From the NCBI RefSeq assembly GCF_900167945.1, contig NZ_FUZA01000005.1, forward strand, positions 186,001-250,000: a DNA stretch of 64,000 nt. Direction: 5' to 3'. Source of the DNA: Dyadobacter psychrophilus. GTDB taxonomy: Bacteria > Bacteroidota > Bacteroidia > Cytophagales > Spirosomataceae. A program made the position numbers and the translations under genes. The notes beneath the pieces are model-generated. The model did not search any database and was not told where the DNA came from. It saw only the letters and a program-made list of their open reading frames with translations. Position 1 is the first letter of the stretch. Every line of letters starts with the position of its first letter. Positions 1-9,368 of this stretch are shown here, one piece after another.

Positions 1-1013
1 TTGCAATGTGGGACAGCGACTTAACGCCGTTCAATGCAAAGGATATGGGGCCGAAAAGGGATGTCGTAGGGGAATTGGAAAAGTCGATCCGGCAGCGGGG
101 GATGAAATTTTTTACGTCGTTACATCACGAACTGAACTACACAAACGTGAAAATGAAGCCCGGTTGGGCAGGATCGGATCCGAAGTACGCAAAGCTTTAT
201 GGTTCGACTATGAAGAAGGAAGCGTGGGATCAAATGTGGATGGATAAATGCAATGAGCTGATCGATAAATATCACCCCGACGTGATTTATCACGACGCCT
301 GGCTGGAACAGGTGCCCGAAAAAAACCTTCAAACCTATCTCGCACATTATTTCAACGAAGCGGAAAAGCGCAAGCAGGATGTAATAGTGACATATAAAGG
401 CGAAGACATTCCTGCGGGAGTGGGTATGGAAGATCACGAAAACTCCAATCCCAAAAACATTATTGACAAACCCTGGCTATGCGATTATTCTATTGGGACC
501 GGACTTTCCTACTCGTGGGGCTATACCGAGGGCATGGAAATCCGTCAGGCAAAAGAGATCGTGCACACATTGATTGAAGTAGTCAGCAAGAATGGCCAGA
601 TGCTTTTAAATCTTTCTCCCAAGGCCGATGGCACTTTTCCGGATGACCAGAAAGATGTCGTTTACAAGGTGGGGCGCTGGATGTGGTCGTTTGGTGAGGC
701 AATTTATGACACGCGTCCGTTCGGTGTTTTTGGCGAAACCACGGCTGCAAATCAAAAGGTTTATTATACCAAAAAAGGAAAAACGATTTACGCGATATTT
801 CTGGACTGGCCGGGCGATAATGTAGCTGTTAATTTGAAGAAGTTAACTTCCCAGAGCATAGCTGGAAAGGTCAGAAGTGTTAATCTGCTCGGCTTAAAAA
901 ACCTGGTGCAATGCCAAAATACATTGTCTGCAAATGGTCTGACAATTACAGTTCCTGCAAAAACAAGAGTTCCCTCGGACATTGCCTATGTTTTTAAAAT
1001 TGAAACAGAATGA
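1..1013 (+). CDS. alpha-L-fucosidase (GH29), 5' end missing
   Basis: C-terminal part of a GH29 alpha-L-fucosidase, which removes alpha-linked L-fucose from glycans by a retaining mechanism. The reading frame is open to the window edge (an Ala codon precedes the first visible Met), so the true start lies upstream. Visible family motifs are the DMGPKRDVVGEL stretch near the left edge and the strand PDVIYHDAW; its Asp at 294-296 sits where the GH29 nucleophile lies. The KNGQMLLNLSPKADG motif in the middle is also typical, followed by a beta-sandwich C-terminus. The stop codon overlaps the next start (ATGA at 1010-1013), so the two genes are translationally coupled. Probably secreted, but the signal peptide is outside the window. 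Confidence 0.9.
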   Translation, partial: AMWDSDLTPFNAKDMGPKRDVVGELEKSIRQRGMKFFTSLHHELNYTNVKMKPGWAGSDPKYAKLYGSTMKKEAWDQMWMDKCNELIDKYHPDVIYHDAWLEQVPEKNLQTYLAHYFNEAEKRKQDVIVTYKGEDIPAGVGMEDHENSNPKNIIDKPWLCDYSIGTGLSYSWGYTEGMEIRQAKEIVHTLIEVVSKNGQMLLNLSPKADGTFPDDQKDVVYKVGRWMWSFGEAIYDTRPFGVFGETTAANQKVYYTKKGKTIYAIFLDWPGDNVAVNLKKLTSQSIAGKVRSVNLLGLKNLVQCQNTLSANGLTITVPAKTRVPSDIAYVFKIETE

Positions 1014-3754
1014 GAAAATATGGACTAATTATTGGTTTCCTGTTATCAGCATTTTGGTCATTGGCAGCAATCAGATCCAATGGTCCGGAAGATAAAAAAG
1101 TAAAGATTTACCTGGCGGGAGCATCGAATTTACGCATTGATTTTGGCACAGCGAAACTTTCTGAAATGCTGAAACAAAATGGTTTCCAAGTGGCAATGTT
1201 GCCCAAAAAAGCCAAAATGCCACCGACCAGGAAAGTACAGACAATCTTCATTGGCCTGGTAACGGATGGCCTCATGCAAATGCTCATAAAGGAGCTGCCC
1301 GCCGCGACAGTGAAAAGTCCGGGCAAGGAAGGGTTCCAAATCTTTTCTGTTGATAACAAAATAATCATTGCGGGATCGGATGCGTCTGGTGCATTATATG
1401 GTTGTTTGGAAATGGCTGAGCGCGTTAAAAAAGCCGGCAAAGTCCCTGAGAAATTGGCGGTTACCGACCAGCCGGAAATGGTGTTGCGCGGCACTTGCAT
1501 CGGCATTCAAAAGCCATCTTACCTGCCTGGCCGCACGGTTTATGAATATCCCTACACACCCGAAAATTTCCCTTGGTTTTATGATAAATCACTGTGGATC
1601 AAATATCTGGATATGCTTGTAGAAAACCGGATGAACTCACTTTACTTATGGAACGGACATCCGTTTGCTTCACTGGTCAAACTGAAGGATTATCCCTATG
1701 CGGTTGAAGTAGACGATGAAACATTCAGGAAAAATGAGGAGATCTTTGGCTTTTTTACGCAGGAGGCCGACAAGCGTGGGATATGGGTGATCCAGATGTT
1801 TTATAATATCATTGTTTCAAAACCTTTTGCAGAAAAGCACGGGATTAAAACCCAGGACAGAAAACGCGCTATTACGCCGCTGATAGCCGATTATACTCAA
1901 AAATCCATTGCTGCTTTTGTTACAAAATATCCGAATGTAGGTTTGCTGATTACGCTGGGTGAAGCCATGGAGGGCGACGAGTCGGATGTGGAATGGTTTA
2001 CAAAAACCATTATTCCAGGCGTTAAGGAGGGCTTATCGACATTAAAAACCAGTGTTGAGCCACCGATCGTTTTACGCGGGCACGATACAAATCCGCAGTT
2101 GGTAATGAAAGCCGCATTGCCGCTTTACAAAAATTTGTACACCATGAACAAATATAACGGCGAGGCTTTAACGACTTACGAGCCGCGAGGGCCTTGGGCT
2201 AAAATGCATAAGGAAATGAGCGAGCTGGGTTCCACGCACATTGATAATGTCCATATTCTCGCAAATTTGGAGCCTTTTCGATATGGCTCTGCCAATTTTA
2301 TTCAAAAAAGCGTACAAGCCATGCACGATGTGCACGGTGCCAATGGACTGCATTTATATCCGGAAGCATCATACTGGGACTGGCCGTTTTCGGCAGACAA
2401 TGTGACGCCGCGACAATTCCAAATGGACAGGGATTGGGTTTGGTATAAAGCATGGGCGCGTTACGCGTGGAACTGCCGCCGTGACCGAAATGAAGAAGTC
2501 GCTTACTGGACGCAACAATTAGGCGCCGACTTTGATATAGGCGAGCACGGGAAAGAGGTTTTGGAAGCTTACGAGCAGGCAGGAGAAATTGCTCCTAAGC
2601 TTCTGCGAAGATTTGGCATTACAAATGGAAACAGGCAAACGCTGACATTGGGTATGACCATGAGTCAGCTTGTTAATCCCAAAAAGTACAGAGTCTGGCC
2701 GGAGCTTTACAATTCCGACGGGCCTGAGGGTGAAACGCTTACCGAATATATTGAAAAGGAAACGCGTGGCGAAAACCACGTGGGAGAAACGCCGGTTCAG
2801 ATCATTGATGAGGTAACGCGGCACGGAAAGCTGGCTGCGGCCGCCATCGATAGTGCCGCTCCGCACGTTAAAAAGAATAAGGAAGAATTTGACCGCGTAC
2901 GGAATGATATGTATTGCAACCAGGCATTAGCCGATTTTTTTGCCGAAAAAGTGAAGGCAGCAGCTTTGGTTTTGAAATATCAATTTTCCAATAATGTTGT
3001 CGATCTGGAAACTGCGGTCCCGCATCTCGAAAGGAGCGTAAACCATTTTAAACGGCTCGCGGATCTTACCAAAAGCGCTTATTTGTACGCCAACAGCATG
3101 CAAACGGCACAACGACGCGTGCCCGTGGGAGGGGATGATGGTAAAAATAAAACCTGGGTTGAGCTGTTACCATACTATGAAAAGGAATTAGCCAGCTTCA
3201 AAAACAACATTAGTCAATTGAAGAATGGAAGTATCAGTGCTTCGGAGACGCTCGCATTAAAACCGGCGGAGGTAACTTTCACGAGCAAAGGCCTAAAAAC
3301 CTTTTCGCTGGAAAAAGGACAGAGGGTGTTTGAAGATGAAGCTTCAACCATTACCGAATCTGCCGGCGTGCTGAAATCCTTGAAAGCAATTCGGACGGAT
3401 GCGGCAGGATTGGTGGATGGGCAAACAACTATTAAGTTTAAGAGCGAAAAACCTGTTAAAGTCCTGGTTGGCTATTTTCAGGATAAAGACAAAACATTTG
3501 TGGCGCCGCCAAACCTTGAAACGGACGCGAGCGCAAATGATTTCGGTCAGGCGGAAGTGAGGCTTGCGGCTGCATTAAAGTTCTCTGGTTTGCCGGATGT
3601 GAATGTGCATACTTTCAAGTTTCCGGCCGGCGAAAATGTGTTGACGCTTGGGCAGGGTAAAGTCCTCGTGCTGGGTTTTATAGACGCCCGGCAGGATCTG
3701 AAAGAAAAAGCTGAAAGCAAAACAGGAAAGTCGCTCGACTGGTTATTTGAATAG
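1010..3754 (+). CDS. GH67-like (alpha-glucuronidase-type) large glycoside hydrolase
   Basis: Secreted 914-residue protein with a Sec signal peptide (about residues 1-20, ending SLAAI). Residues about 30-150 look like the alpha/beta N-terminal domain shared by GH67 and GH20 enzymes (GSDASGALYGCLEMAER is the usual 'find yourself a pseudo-substrate' loop), followed by LRGT and a TIM-barrel region with ENRMNSLYLWNGHP. The last 250 residues look like helical and beta accessory regions. The exact family and substrate are not clear to me; alpha-glucuronidase-like activity on plant polysaccharide is an inference from fold and neighbours. Its start overlaps the upstream fucosidase stop by 4 nt, so both probably attack one fucosylated or uronic-acid-containing glycan. 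The gene converges on the next one with a 12-nt gap. Confidence 0.6.
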   Translation: MRKYGLIIGFLLSAFWSLAAIRSNGPEDKKVKIYLAGASNLRIDFGTAKLSEMLKQNGFQVAMLPKKAKMPPTRKVQTIFIGLVTDGLMQMLIKELPAATVKSPGKEGFQIFSVDNKIIIAGSDASGALYGCLEMAERVKKAGKVPEKLAVTDQPEMVLRGTCIGIQKPSYLPGRTVYEYPYTPENFPWFYDKSLWIKYLDMLVENRMNSLYLWNGHPFASLVKLKDYPYAVEVDDETFRKNEEIFGFFTQEADKRGIWVIQMFYNIIVSKPFAEKHGIKTQDRKRAITPLIADYTQKSIAAFVTKYPNVGLLITLGEAMEGDESDVEWFTKTIIPGVKEGLSTLKTSVEPPIVLRGHDTNPQLVMKAALPLYKNLYTMNKYNGEALTTYEPRGPWAKMHKEMSELGSTHIDNVHILANLEPFRYGSANFIQKSVQAMHDVHGANGLHLYPEASYWDWPFSADNVTPRQFQMDRDWVWYKAWARYAWNCRRDRNEEVAYWTQQLGADFDIGEHGKEVLEAYEQAGEIAPKLLRRFGITNGNRQTLTLGMTMSQLVNPKKYRVWPELYNSDGPEGETLTEYIEKETRGENHVGETPVQIIDEVTRHGKLAAAAIDSAAPHVKKNKEEFDRVRNDMYCNQALADFFAEKVKAAALVLKYQFSNNVVDLETAVPHLERSVNHFKRLADLTKSAYLYANSMQTAQRRVPVGGDDGKNKTWVELLPYYEKELASFKNNISQLKNGSISASETLALKPAEVTFTSKGLKTFSLEKGQRVFEDEASTITESAGVLKSLKAIRTDAAGLVDGQTTIKFKSEKPVKVLVGYFQDKDKTFVAPPNLETDASANDFGQAEVRLAAALKFSGLPDVNVHTFKFPAGENVLTLGQGKVLVLGFIDARQDLKEKAESKTGKSLDWLFE

Positions 3755-3766
3755 CAATAATCCGGT

Positions 3767-4522
3767 CTACAATTCCCTGATCCAGATGTTGCGGAAGCTG
3801 ACGCGACTGCCGTGTTCCTGCAACCTCAACGGCATTTTTGCTTCGTGATATTTGTATTTTGGATAACCCTGGTAAACCATCGGGCCTTTTAGTTCTACGT
3901 GGTTAAGAATCAGCACATTATTATGCAAAACGGTCATGTATGCAGGGGTTTTCAAAGTTTTGTCTGCATTGAAGACCGGTGCATCGAATATGATGTCGAA
4001 GCTTTGCCACGTTTGTGGTTTACGTGCTGCATTCACCAGCGGAATGTGCTGTTTGTAAACGCTTCCAGCTTGCCCATTGTAATAAATCCGCGTTTCATAA
4101 TTGTAAGATTCATAAATCTGCAATTCATAAAGGCCCATTAAAAACACGCCGCTATTGCCCCGGTTCATTCCCTGATCTTCCTTAGGGTCAGGCGTTTTCC
4201 ACTCAATATGGACCTGTGCACTTCCAAATTTCTGTTTTGTCTGAATGTCCGTCGTCTTAGGAACAATCGTCATTCCTCCCGCATTAACCTCCCATTTTAC
4301 CGCCGACTTATCCAGATGTTCCCATTTGCCCAAATCCTCTTTCCCACCAAACAGCACAACAGCATCAGAAGGCGGCAAAACCGGACTTTCAGCAGGAACC
4401 ACAACCGGCGGTTTCACAGACCAATCCTCGGTTGCAGAAGCGGGTGGGAGGGTTTGGGAAAAAGTAATGATGCTTGTTAACAGTGTAGCAGAAAATAAGG
4501 AAATAGATAATTTATAATTCAT
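3767..4522 (-). CDS. DUF1080 secreted protein (3-keto-disaccharide hydrolase-like, LamG fold)
   Basis: A 251-residue exported protein with an N-terminal signal peptide (about 1-23, ending TFSQ) and a single DUF1080 concanavalin-like domain. Visible hallmarks are LFGGKEDLGKWEH near the start of the domain, NSGVFLMGLYELQIYES in the middle and a C-terminal FRNIWIREL strand. Some members of this family hydrolyse 3-keto-glycosides; others only bind sugar, so hydrolase activity is inferred. It is the last gene of a leftward run (9147 to 3767) that includes another DUF1080 protein, which suggests a shared role in periplasmic carbohydrate breakdown. The stop faces the GH67-like gene across 12 nt. Confidence 0.85.
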   Translation of the reverse strand: MNYKLSISLFSATLLTSIITFSQTLPPASATEDWSVKPPVVVPAESPVLPPSDAVVLFGGKEDLGKWEHLDKSAVKWEVNAGGMTIVPKTTDIQTKQKFGSAQVHIEWKTPDPKEDQGMNRGNSGVFLMGLYELQIYESYNYETRIYYNGQAGSVYKQHIPLVNAARKPQTWQSFDIIFDAPVFNADKTLKTPAYMTVLHNNVLILNHVELKGPMVYQGYPKYKYHEAKMPLRLQEHGSRVSFRNIWIREL

Positions 4523-4557
4523 TTTAGTGAATCAAAATGAGCGTTTTAGTTTGCTTT

Positions 4558-5364
4558 TTAAAAGAATAAACCTAATCCTTTAAAATTTTTCTTTGGCGGG
4601 GTCGTATCAGACAAGCGTTCAATTTCTTGTTTCAGGTAAGCCAAATGCTGCTCGCGCATGAAACCGAGAAAGATTTCAATGTCCTCTTGCTGCCTGGTTT
4701 GAACGAGCGATTCAATATAACCAACCTTGTTCTGTGAAGAGATCATTGTTAGAGGTTTGTTATACAACGCTTGCACAAAATTCATTAGCAACCTCCCCGT
4801 TCTTCCATTTCCGTCTGCAAAAGGATGAATTGTAACAAATTGATAGTGAAGCAAGAACGCGAGGTCATTTATCTCTGCCAGTGAGAGGTCGGCCGTCAAT
4901 TTTTTACTAAATTCTGAGCAAAGCGCTTCCATTGCAGCCGGAACTTTGCTGTAATTCAAATAGCTTTTACCGCCGATGCCAGCCGAAACATTCAAGAGTC
5001 GGAAGTCACCTTTACCGCTGTCGAAAGTTCCTAATGCAGTGTTATGGGCAGTCCCGGTATTCTTCATGACCAGCGACCCGATTTCTTTGATAAAGGAAAT
5101 GTTCAAAGGCTGCTTTTCTGAGGCTCTTTCAATAATAAATTGTAGCGCGTCAAGATGATCTTTAAGCATTAAATGATGAATAAGCGGCTTGCCATTTGCA
5201 GTCAAGCCTTCATCCAGGAATATTTGCGTTTCAGTTTCGGTTAATGTGTTTCCTTCAATGACAGTGGAATGATGCGATATCGCGTACAGATTATACTTCT
5301 CGTAATCAATCACATGATTCGTAATTTCCTGATAATGAACCGTTAACTTTTCCAATAGCTCCAT
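4558..5364 (-). CDS. Fic family protein (predicted AMP-transferase), class II
   Basis: A 268-residue Fic-fold enzyme. The catalytic motif HPFADGNGRTGR occupies residues 180-191 with catalytic His180, so it should be able to transfer AMP (or another nucleotide moiety) to a target protein hydroxyl. An N-terminal inhibitory motif of the (S/T)xxxE(G/N) type is present as S33-x3-E37-G38, the class II arrangement in which the inhibitory helix is in the same chain and blocks ATP binding. No signal peptide, so cytoplasmic. It sits between two secreted-protein genes on the same strand, 35 nt and 61 nt away, without an obvious antitoxin partner. The target is unknown. Confidence 0.9.
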   Translation of the reverse strand: MELLEKLTVHYQEITNHVIDYEKYNLYAISHHSTVIEGNTLTETETQIFLDEGLTANGKPLIHHLMLKDHLDALQFIIERASEKQPLNISFIKEIGSLVMKNTGTAHNTALGTFDSGKGDFRLLNVSAGIGGKSYLNYSKVPAAMEALCSEFSKKLTADLSLAEINDLAFLLHYQFVTIHPFADGNGRTGRLLMNFVQALYNKPLTMISSQNKVGYIESLVQTRQQEDIEIFLGFMREQHLAYLKQEIERLSDTTPPKKNFKGLGLFF

Positions 5365-5425
5365 GATTGCAATTTGGCTAATCTTTTTAGGTTAACAAAA
5401 TGGATTAAGCCCGATTGGGAGATTA

Positions 5426-7375
5426 TCACCGCACTTTCATAATCCCTTTCATTACAAACGAATGTCCTGGGAAGCTGCATATAAAGGGATAATCGCCTGC
5501 TTTTGGAGCGGTGAAGTAGATGGTTTGGGATGTTTCTGGTTGAATGAGGCAGGTGTGGAAAAGGACTGATTTTGAGTCTGGAATGTAGCCGGCGTTGGTT
5601 CCGTTGAGTCCCATATCCATGGCGTTTTGACCGACTTCTTCGCCTTTTCCCGGCGCCGTAATGACCAGATTGTGAAGCATATCGTCGTTGTTATTGAAAA
5701 CCAGCTTCACTTTGCTGCCAGCTTTAACTTCCAGGATTTCTTTGTCAAATTTCAAACCCGGTTTGGTGCCCATAATGATCGTCACACCGGCTTCCGTTTT
5801 CCAGTCGGCAGGCTGTTCATGAACAGATTTGGATGGATCATTTCCACAGCCTCCCGTAGCCGTAGCCGCTTGTGTGTGAGCCATGTCATGATGCGTATGG
5901 TCTGTACCCGGCGGGAATGCGTTAATGGTGTAATAGGCTTCGGGATGAAGTAGTTTTTCACCATCCTGCGTCGCAACATTGGCGATTTTCAATTCATGAA
6001 TGTAACCTGCACGAAGCCCGTTTACAGTCAATTTAACTTTTGTCCCATCCGCTAAAATTTCAGCTTTACTCACATTACAATCGCCCGAGTTGATAACCGG
6101 ACTGCCATATTTTTTACGATAGCTGTAAGTAAAACCTGTCATTTTATAATTCTCAGTTGCTGAGGCGATTGTCTTGTTTACCGGCTTAGTAAATTCAAGC
6201 TCAAAACCGGTTGTCGTAATGCGCATTGCCTTGATTTCCAGGGGAAATTGTTTCGGAAATGTCATTCGTTGCAAACCGAAAAGGTCTTTCCCGGTAGAGG
6301 CCCAGCCGCGGCTCGTCATGCCGACAAATAGAGAGTGGTCACTTCCCCAGGCCATCCGCAAAATACCCGAAGCAAAGCCTTCGCGAAACGGAAAGCAGGC
6401 CCCCTGATACTGACCATTCACTTTTTCCAAAAACGCACGCATAATCTTGCTATGCCCTTGATCCCCAACAAGTAACTGACCTTTGAATGGCCCGGCTTCA
6501 TCCGAATCCATAGACACAATCGCAGAGGTGGAAATGCCCATCACCGTATGCGGGAACCAAATGGCAGGCACCTTAAAATGAGACTTTCCCTGAGCATAAT
6601 CATACATGATGCCGATTGAATCGGCAAATGAGGATCGTTTCAAATCAATGGGCGAGCCGGGTTCTGCGGTCCATTTCAAGCCAGCCGGATGGCCTGCAAA
6701 ATCGCCTGCATTCAGGTGCGTGATCCTGCCCGAGCCGATCCAGTCGCCTTGATTTTCCGCGACAAAGACGTCCCCGGAGGCATTAAGGCCAAATGCGGCC
6801 GGGGAGCGCATACCCGTTGCAAAAGGCGTCATTTTGCCATCTTCCGTGATTTTGAGCATCCAACCGCGCCATTTGGTAAGGCTCTCCCCACGCCCAACCC
6901 ACGATAAATTCAGTGTAACCAGCATTTCGCCATTGGGCAGGATCAATGGTCCATAGGAATATTCATGATAGTTTCCGGAGATGGGCCAGGAATAAATGGT
7001 TTGAAACAGATCCGCAACTCCATCGCCATTGCTGTCGGACATTTTAGTGAGTTCTGAGCGCTGGGTTGTGTAAAAAGCACCTTTTTTGTAAGCAAGCCAA
7101 AGCGGTTCGTGCAGGCCGTTTGCAAAGAGCGAATAACGCGGTTTCTGACTTTTTTTCTGGTAAGGATCGTCAATCACCCAGATCTCGCCGCGCCGCGTGG
7201 CAACACCCAGTTTATCATCGTCAGTGAATGCCAATCCGCCTACTTCCAGCATAATGCTGTCAGGCACCGGAACCGTATTTATTTTGTAATATTTGCTTTC
7301 ATTTTCGATTATATGCTGAGCGAAAGAATTCACCGCACGGATGAGAAGCAAAATCATAATCACACACCTTACCAT
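5426..7375 (-). CDS. PQQ-dehydrogenase-like beta-propeller fused to a cupredoxin domain
   Basis: A 649-residue exported protein (signal peptide about 1-19). Residues about 25-390 resemble the soluble glucose dehydrogenase/sorbosone dehydrogenase propeller (strands such as VGGLAF, GEIWVID, GDVFVAENQGDW). A short beta domain (about 400-490) and a His-rich linker (DHTHHDMAH) follow. The C-terminal 120 residues are an azurin-like cupredoxin: the type-1 copper ligands are visible as His in MLHNLV and as Cys, His and Met in FICSFPGHSFVMKG. The fusion suggests oxidation of a sugar or sugar-derived compound with electrons passed to the attached copper centre; that coupling is inferred. Its start overlaps the upstream gene by 7 nt, so the two are an operon. 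Met7 is an alternative start. Confidence 0.75.
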   Translation of the reverse strand: MVRCVIMILLLIRAVNSFAQHIIENESKYYKINTVPVPDSIMLEVGGLAFTDDDKLGVATRRGEIWVIDDPYQKKSQKPRYSLFANGLHEPLWLAYKKGAFYTTQRSELTKMSDSNGDGVADLFQTIYSWPISGNYHEYSYGPLILPNGEMLVTLNLSWVGRGESLTKWRGWMLKITEDGKMTPFATGMRSPAAFGLNASGDVFVAENQGDWIGSGRITHLNAGDFAGHPAGLKWTAEPGSPIDLKRSSFADSIGIMYDYAQGKSHFKVPAIWFPHTVMGISTSAIVSMDSDEAGPFKGQLLVGDQGHSKIMRAFLEKVNGQYQGACFPFREGFASGILRMAWGSDHSLFVGMTSRGWASTGKDLFGLQRMTFPKQFPLEIKAMRITTTGFELEFTKPVNKTIASATENYKMTGFTYSYRKKYGSPVINSGDCNVSKAEILADGTKVKLTVNGLRAGYIHELKIANVATQDGEKLLHPEAYYTINAFPPGTDHTHHDMAHTQAATATGGCGNDPSKSVHEQPADWKTEAGVTIIMGTKPGLKFDKEILEVKAGSKVKLVFNNNDDMLHNLVITAPGKGEEVGQNAMDMGLNGTNAGYIPDSKSVLFHTCLIQPETSQTIYFTAPKAGDYPFICSFPGHSFVMKGIMKVR

Positions 7376-9147
7376 ATGATATCGTACTTAATCGTAAGTG
7401 GTTCGTTTTGAATAGGGATAATGAGCTGGTGGCGACCGTTGTCGCGTCGCAGAATAGGTTTTACGCTTCCCGCTTGAAGATTTTCGATAAAATAATTTTT
7501 GTCGTCCACTGCATAACCATGGGTTGTTTGCTCGATAGTGCGTCCTTCGGCGAGTAAAAGATAGGCGCCTTTTCCGGCGTTTGGAGTAATTTTGACTTCC
7601 CTTGTCAGTCCTTCGTTTTGCGGTGCGGAAGACAAATAATCCTCAATACTTGTCTCATTCAATGTGTAGAAATAGACAGGTAAGCCGCTATTAGCCAGTC
7701 TGTAACCGCGTTTGGGAAATACTCCTTCCGCGGTTTGTGCGGAATCTGGCCAGGAAGCCTCCGGCGAGGATAATATTGCGAGAAGAGGTTTTTGTAAAAG
7801 TTCCAGTTTGGCACCTAACGGGATTTCCAGCTGTTTTTCACCGCGCTCCGTCCACATATTGGAAACATCAATAAACCGTCCGTGCCACGCCGACAGCACA
7901 TTGTAGCGCTTCATATCATAAGCGTAATTGTTCCCGGTTTTTTCTCCGGCCGACGCTAATGGCGGAATGCTCACGGAAGCCGTATAAGGGTTGATTTTAT
8001 TGCGATGCATCATGAACCCGCGCTGGATCGCAGGCTTGTTTTTTACCTCATATTCCAAAGGTTCGAAGCGTTCACTTACGCGCATGGAAGCAGGCGTCGT
8101 GAGTGAACGCCAGGGAATTTGCGGGCCTTCGTAATGCAGCACAAGGCACTCATCTGAATTGGAATAAACAATTTTGAACGGATATTTCCCTTTTTTCAAA
8201 GTGTGTTTAGCATAAAAGGCACGTTCAAAATCCCTTGTACCACGATTGTCGATAATGTGTTTTCCATCGATGTAAAACCAGGCGCCGCCACCGGCAATCA
8301 TTTTGAACAAATAATCGCCGTCGCGGGGAATGTCGAGTGTCCCTTCCATTAACAGCTGCGATTTACGGTCGCCAACCAAATGTGAAAGCGTGTCGGTAAC
8401 ACCGGTGCGTTTGGGTTGGAGCGATGCCAGCGTATCGGGATTTTTATGTAAGCCATTATAAACCTTGAAATTGGTTGCCGAAATGTGGATCAGGTCCTTT
8501 TGGTAAGTTTTGAATTGAACATTCCGCACAGCAAACGGAAGGGCATTTCCAATAATCGCCAGCGATTTGTTTATTGTTTTAGGAGATAGATTGACAGCCT
8601 GCTGTCCAGCATTATTTTCGAATTCGTGACCGTTGAGCAAGATCTTCTCAAAGCGTGCGGATTTTGTTTCCTTTCCATTTTTATCTAAATCCGCTGCCCT
8701 GAAACGGATCGTTAAATGTTGCCAGAGACCAGGCGCTTTGGCTCCCGGATTCGCCTTTTTCATCCAGTCATCCGTGATTTTGATATTACAACGACCATGA
8801 AGTGAGATCTCGAATGAGGCGCCTTTTGACAAAAGGAAGTCGAGTTCAATATCCGCGTCGCCGAATTCCGCTTTGGAGATAAGTGGCAGACTTTGTTTTG
8901 CGGGTTTATACACCAGGATTCCTTTTCCTTTTATGTCATTGAAACTTCCGATCTGCTTCCGATCAGCGGCGACATTGCCTGCAACTTGCCAGTTTTTTGT
9001 GTTTGGATTAATGAACTGATCCAGGTTATCCAGTTTTAATGTGTCAAACGGAAGACTTTGACTGTCATTCTGTGCGAGCGTGAGCGGTGCGTAAAAAATC
9101 AAAACGCATGCAACCAGCTTTTTAGATAATTGTCGAATAGGCATCAT
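7369..9147 (-). CDS. DUF1080/PA14-type secreted carbohydrate-related protein
   Basis: A 592-residue exported protein with a signal peptide ending near LTLAQ. The N-terminal half (about 45-235) has the jelly-roll pattern of DUF1080/LamG-type domains (ADIELDFLLSKGASFEISL, LWQHLTIRFRA). A PA14-like segment follows (about 255-355), with GDYLFKMIAGGGAWFYIDGK and GKYPFKIVYSN, a fold often used to bind glycans. The remaining C-terminal region has short conserved motifs (YDMKRYNVLSAWHGRFID) that recur in putative heme or sugar-oxidation gene clusters, but I cannot assign a function to it. It is the first gene of the leftward operon and its stop overlaps the next start by 7 nt. Substrate unknown. Confidence 0.6.
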   Translation of the reverse strand: MMPIRQLSKKLVACVLIFYAPLTLAQNDSQSLPFDTLKLDNLDQFINPNTKNWQVAGNVAADRKQIGSFNDIKGKGILVYKPAKQSLPLISKAEFGDADIELDFLLSKGASFEISLHGRCNIKITDDWMKKANPGAKAPGLWQHLTIRFRAADLDKNGKETKSARFEKILLNGHEFENNAGQQAVNLSPKTINKSLAIIGNALPFAVRNVQFKTYQKDLIHISATNFKVYNGLHKNPDTLASLQPKRTGVTDTLSHLVGDRKSQLLMEGTLDIPRDGDYLFKMIAGGGAWFYIDGKHIIDNRGTRDFERAFYAKHTLKKGKYPFKIVYSNSDECLVLHYEGPQIPWRSLTTPASMRVSERFEPLEYEVKNKPAIQRGFMMHRNKINPYTASVSIPPLASAGEKTGNNYAYDMKRYNVLSAWHGRFIDVSNMWTERGEKQLEIPLGAKLELLQKPLLAILSSPEASWPDSAQTAEGVFPKRGYRLANSGLPVYFYTLNETSIEDYLSSAPQNEGLTREVKITPNAGKGAYLLLAEGRTIEQTTHGYAVDDKNYFIENLQAGSVKPILRRDNGRHQLIIPIQNEPLTIKYDIIW

Positions 9148-9268
9148 TGAATTCTTGTATTCACTTACCGGGAAATAGTATTACAATTATAGTATTTTAT
9201 TTTCTGTTATTATTTTTTATTTTCTTTTATTTTCGCAAATTTGCTTTTGCTAAGTAAAATATATCTCT

Positions 9269-9294
9269 TTGCACTGTGCTTATGTTTATTTTTG
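9269..9294 (+). promoter_or_regulatory. possible promoter of the DeoR/isomerase/transketolase operon
   Basis: An exact Bacteroidota -7 element TATTTTTG (TAnnTTTG) lies at 9287-9294, about 75 nt before the deoR start. A TTG at 9269-9271 is the only upstream candidate for the -33 element, but the spacer is 15 nt, shorter than the usual 19-21. The 221-nt divergent region (9148-9368) is very AT-rich, and I see no matching motif for the leftward gene. Confidence 0.3.
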
Positions 9295-9368
9295 GTTTTG
9301 ATACAATTACATAACTGTTTTCCTTCTATTTTTAGGTAAAAACCATAAGGACTACAAACTATAACATA

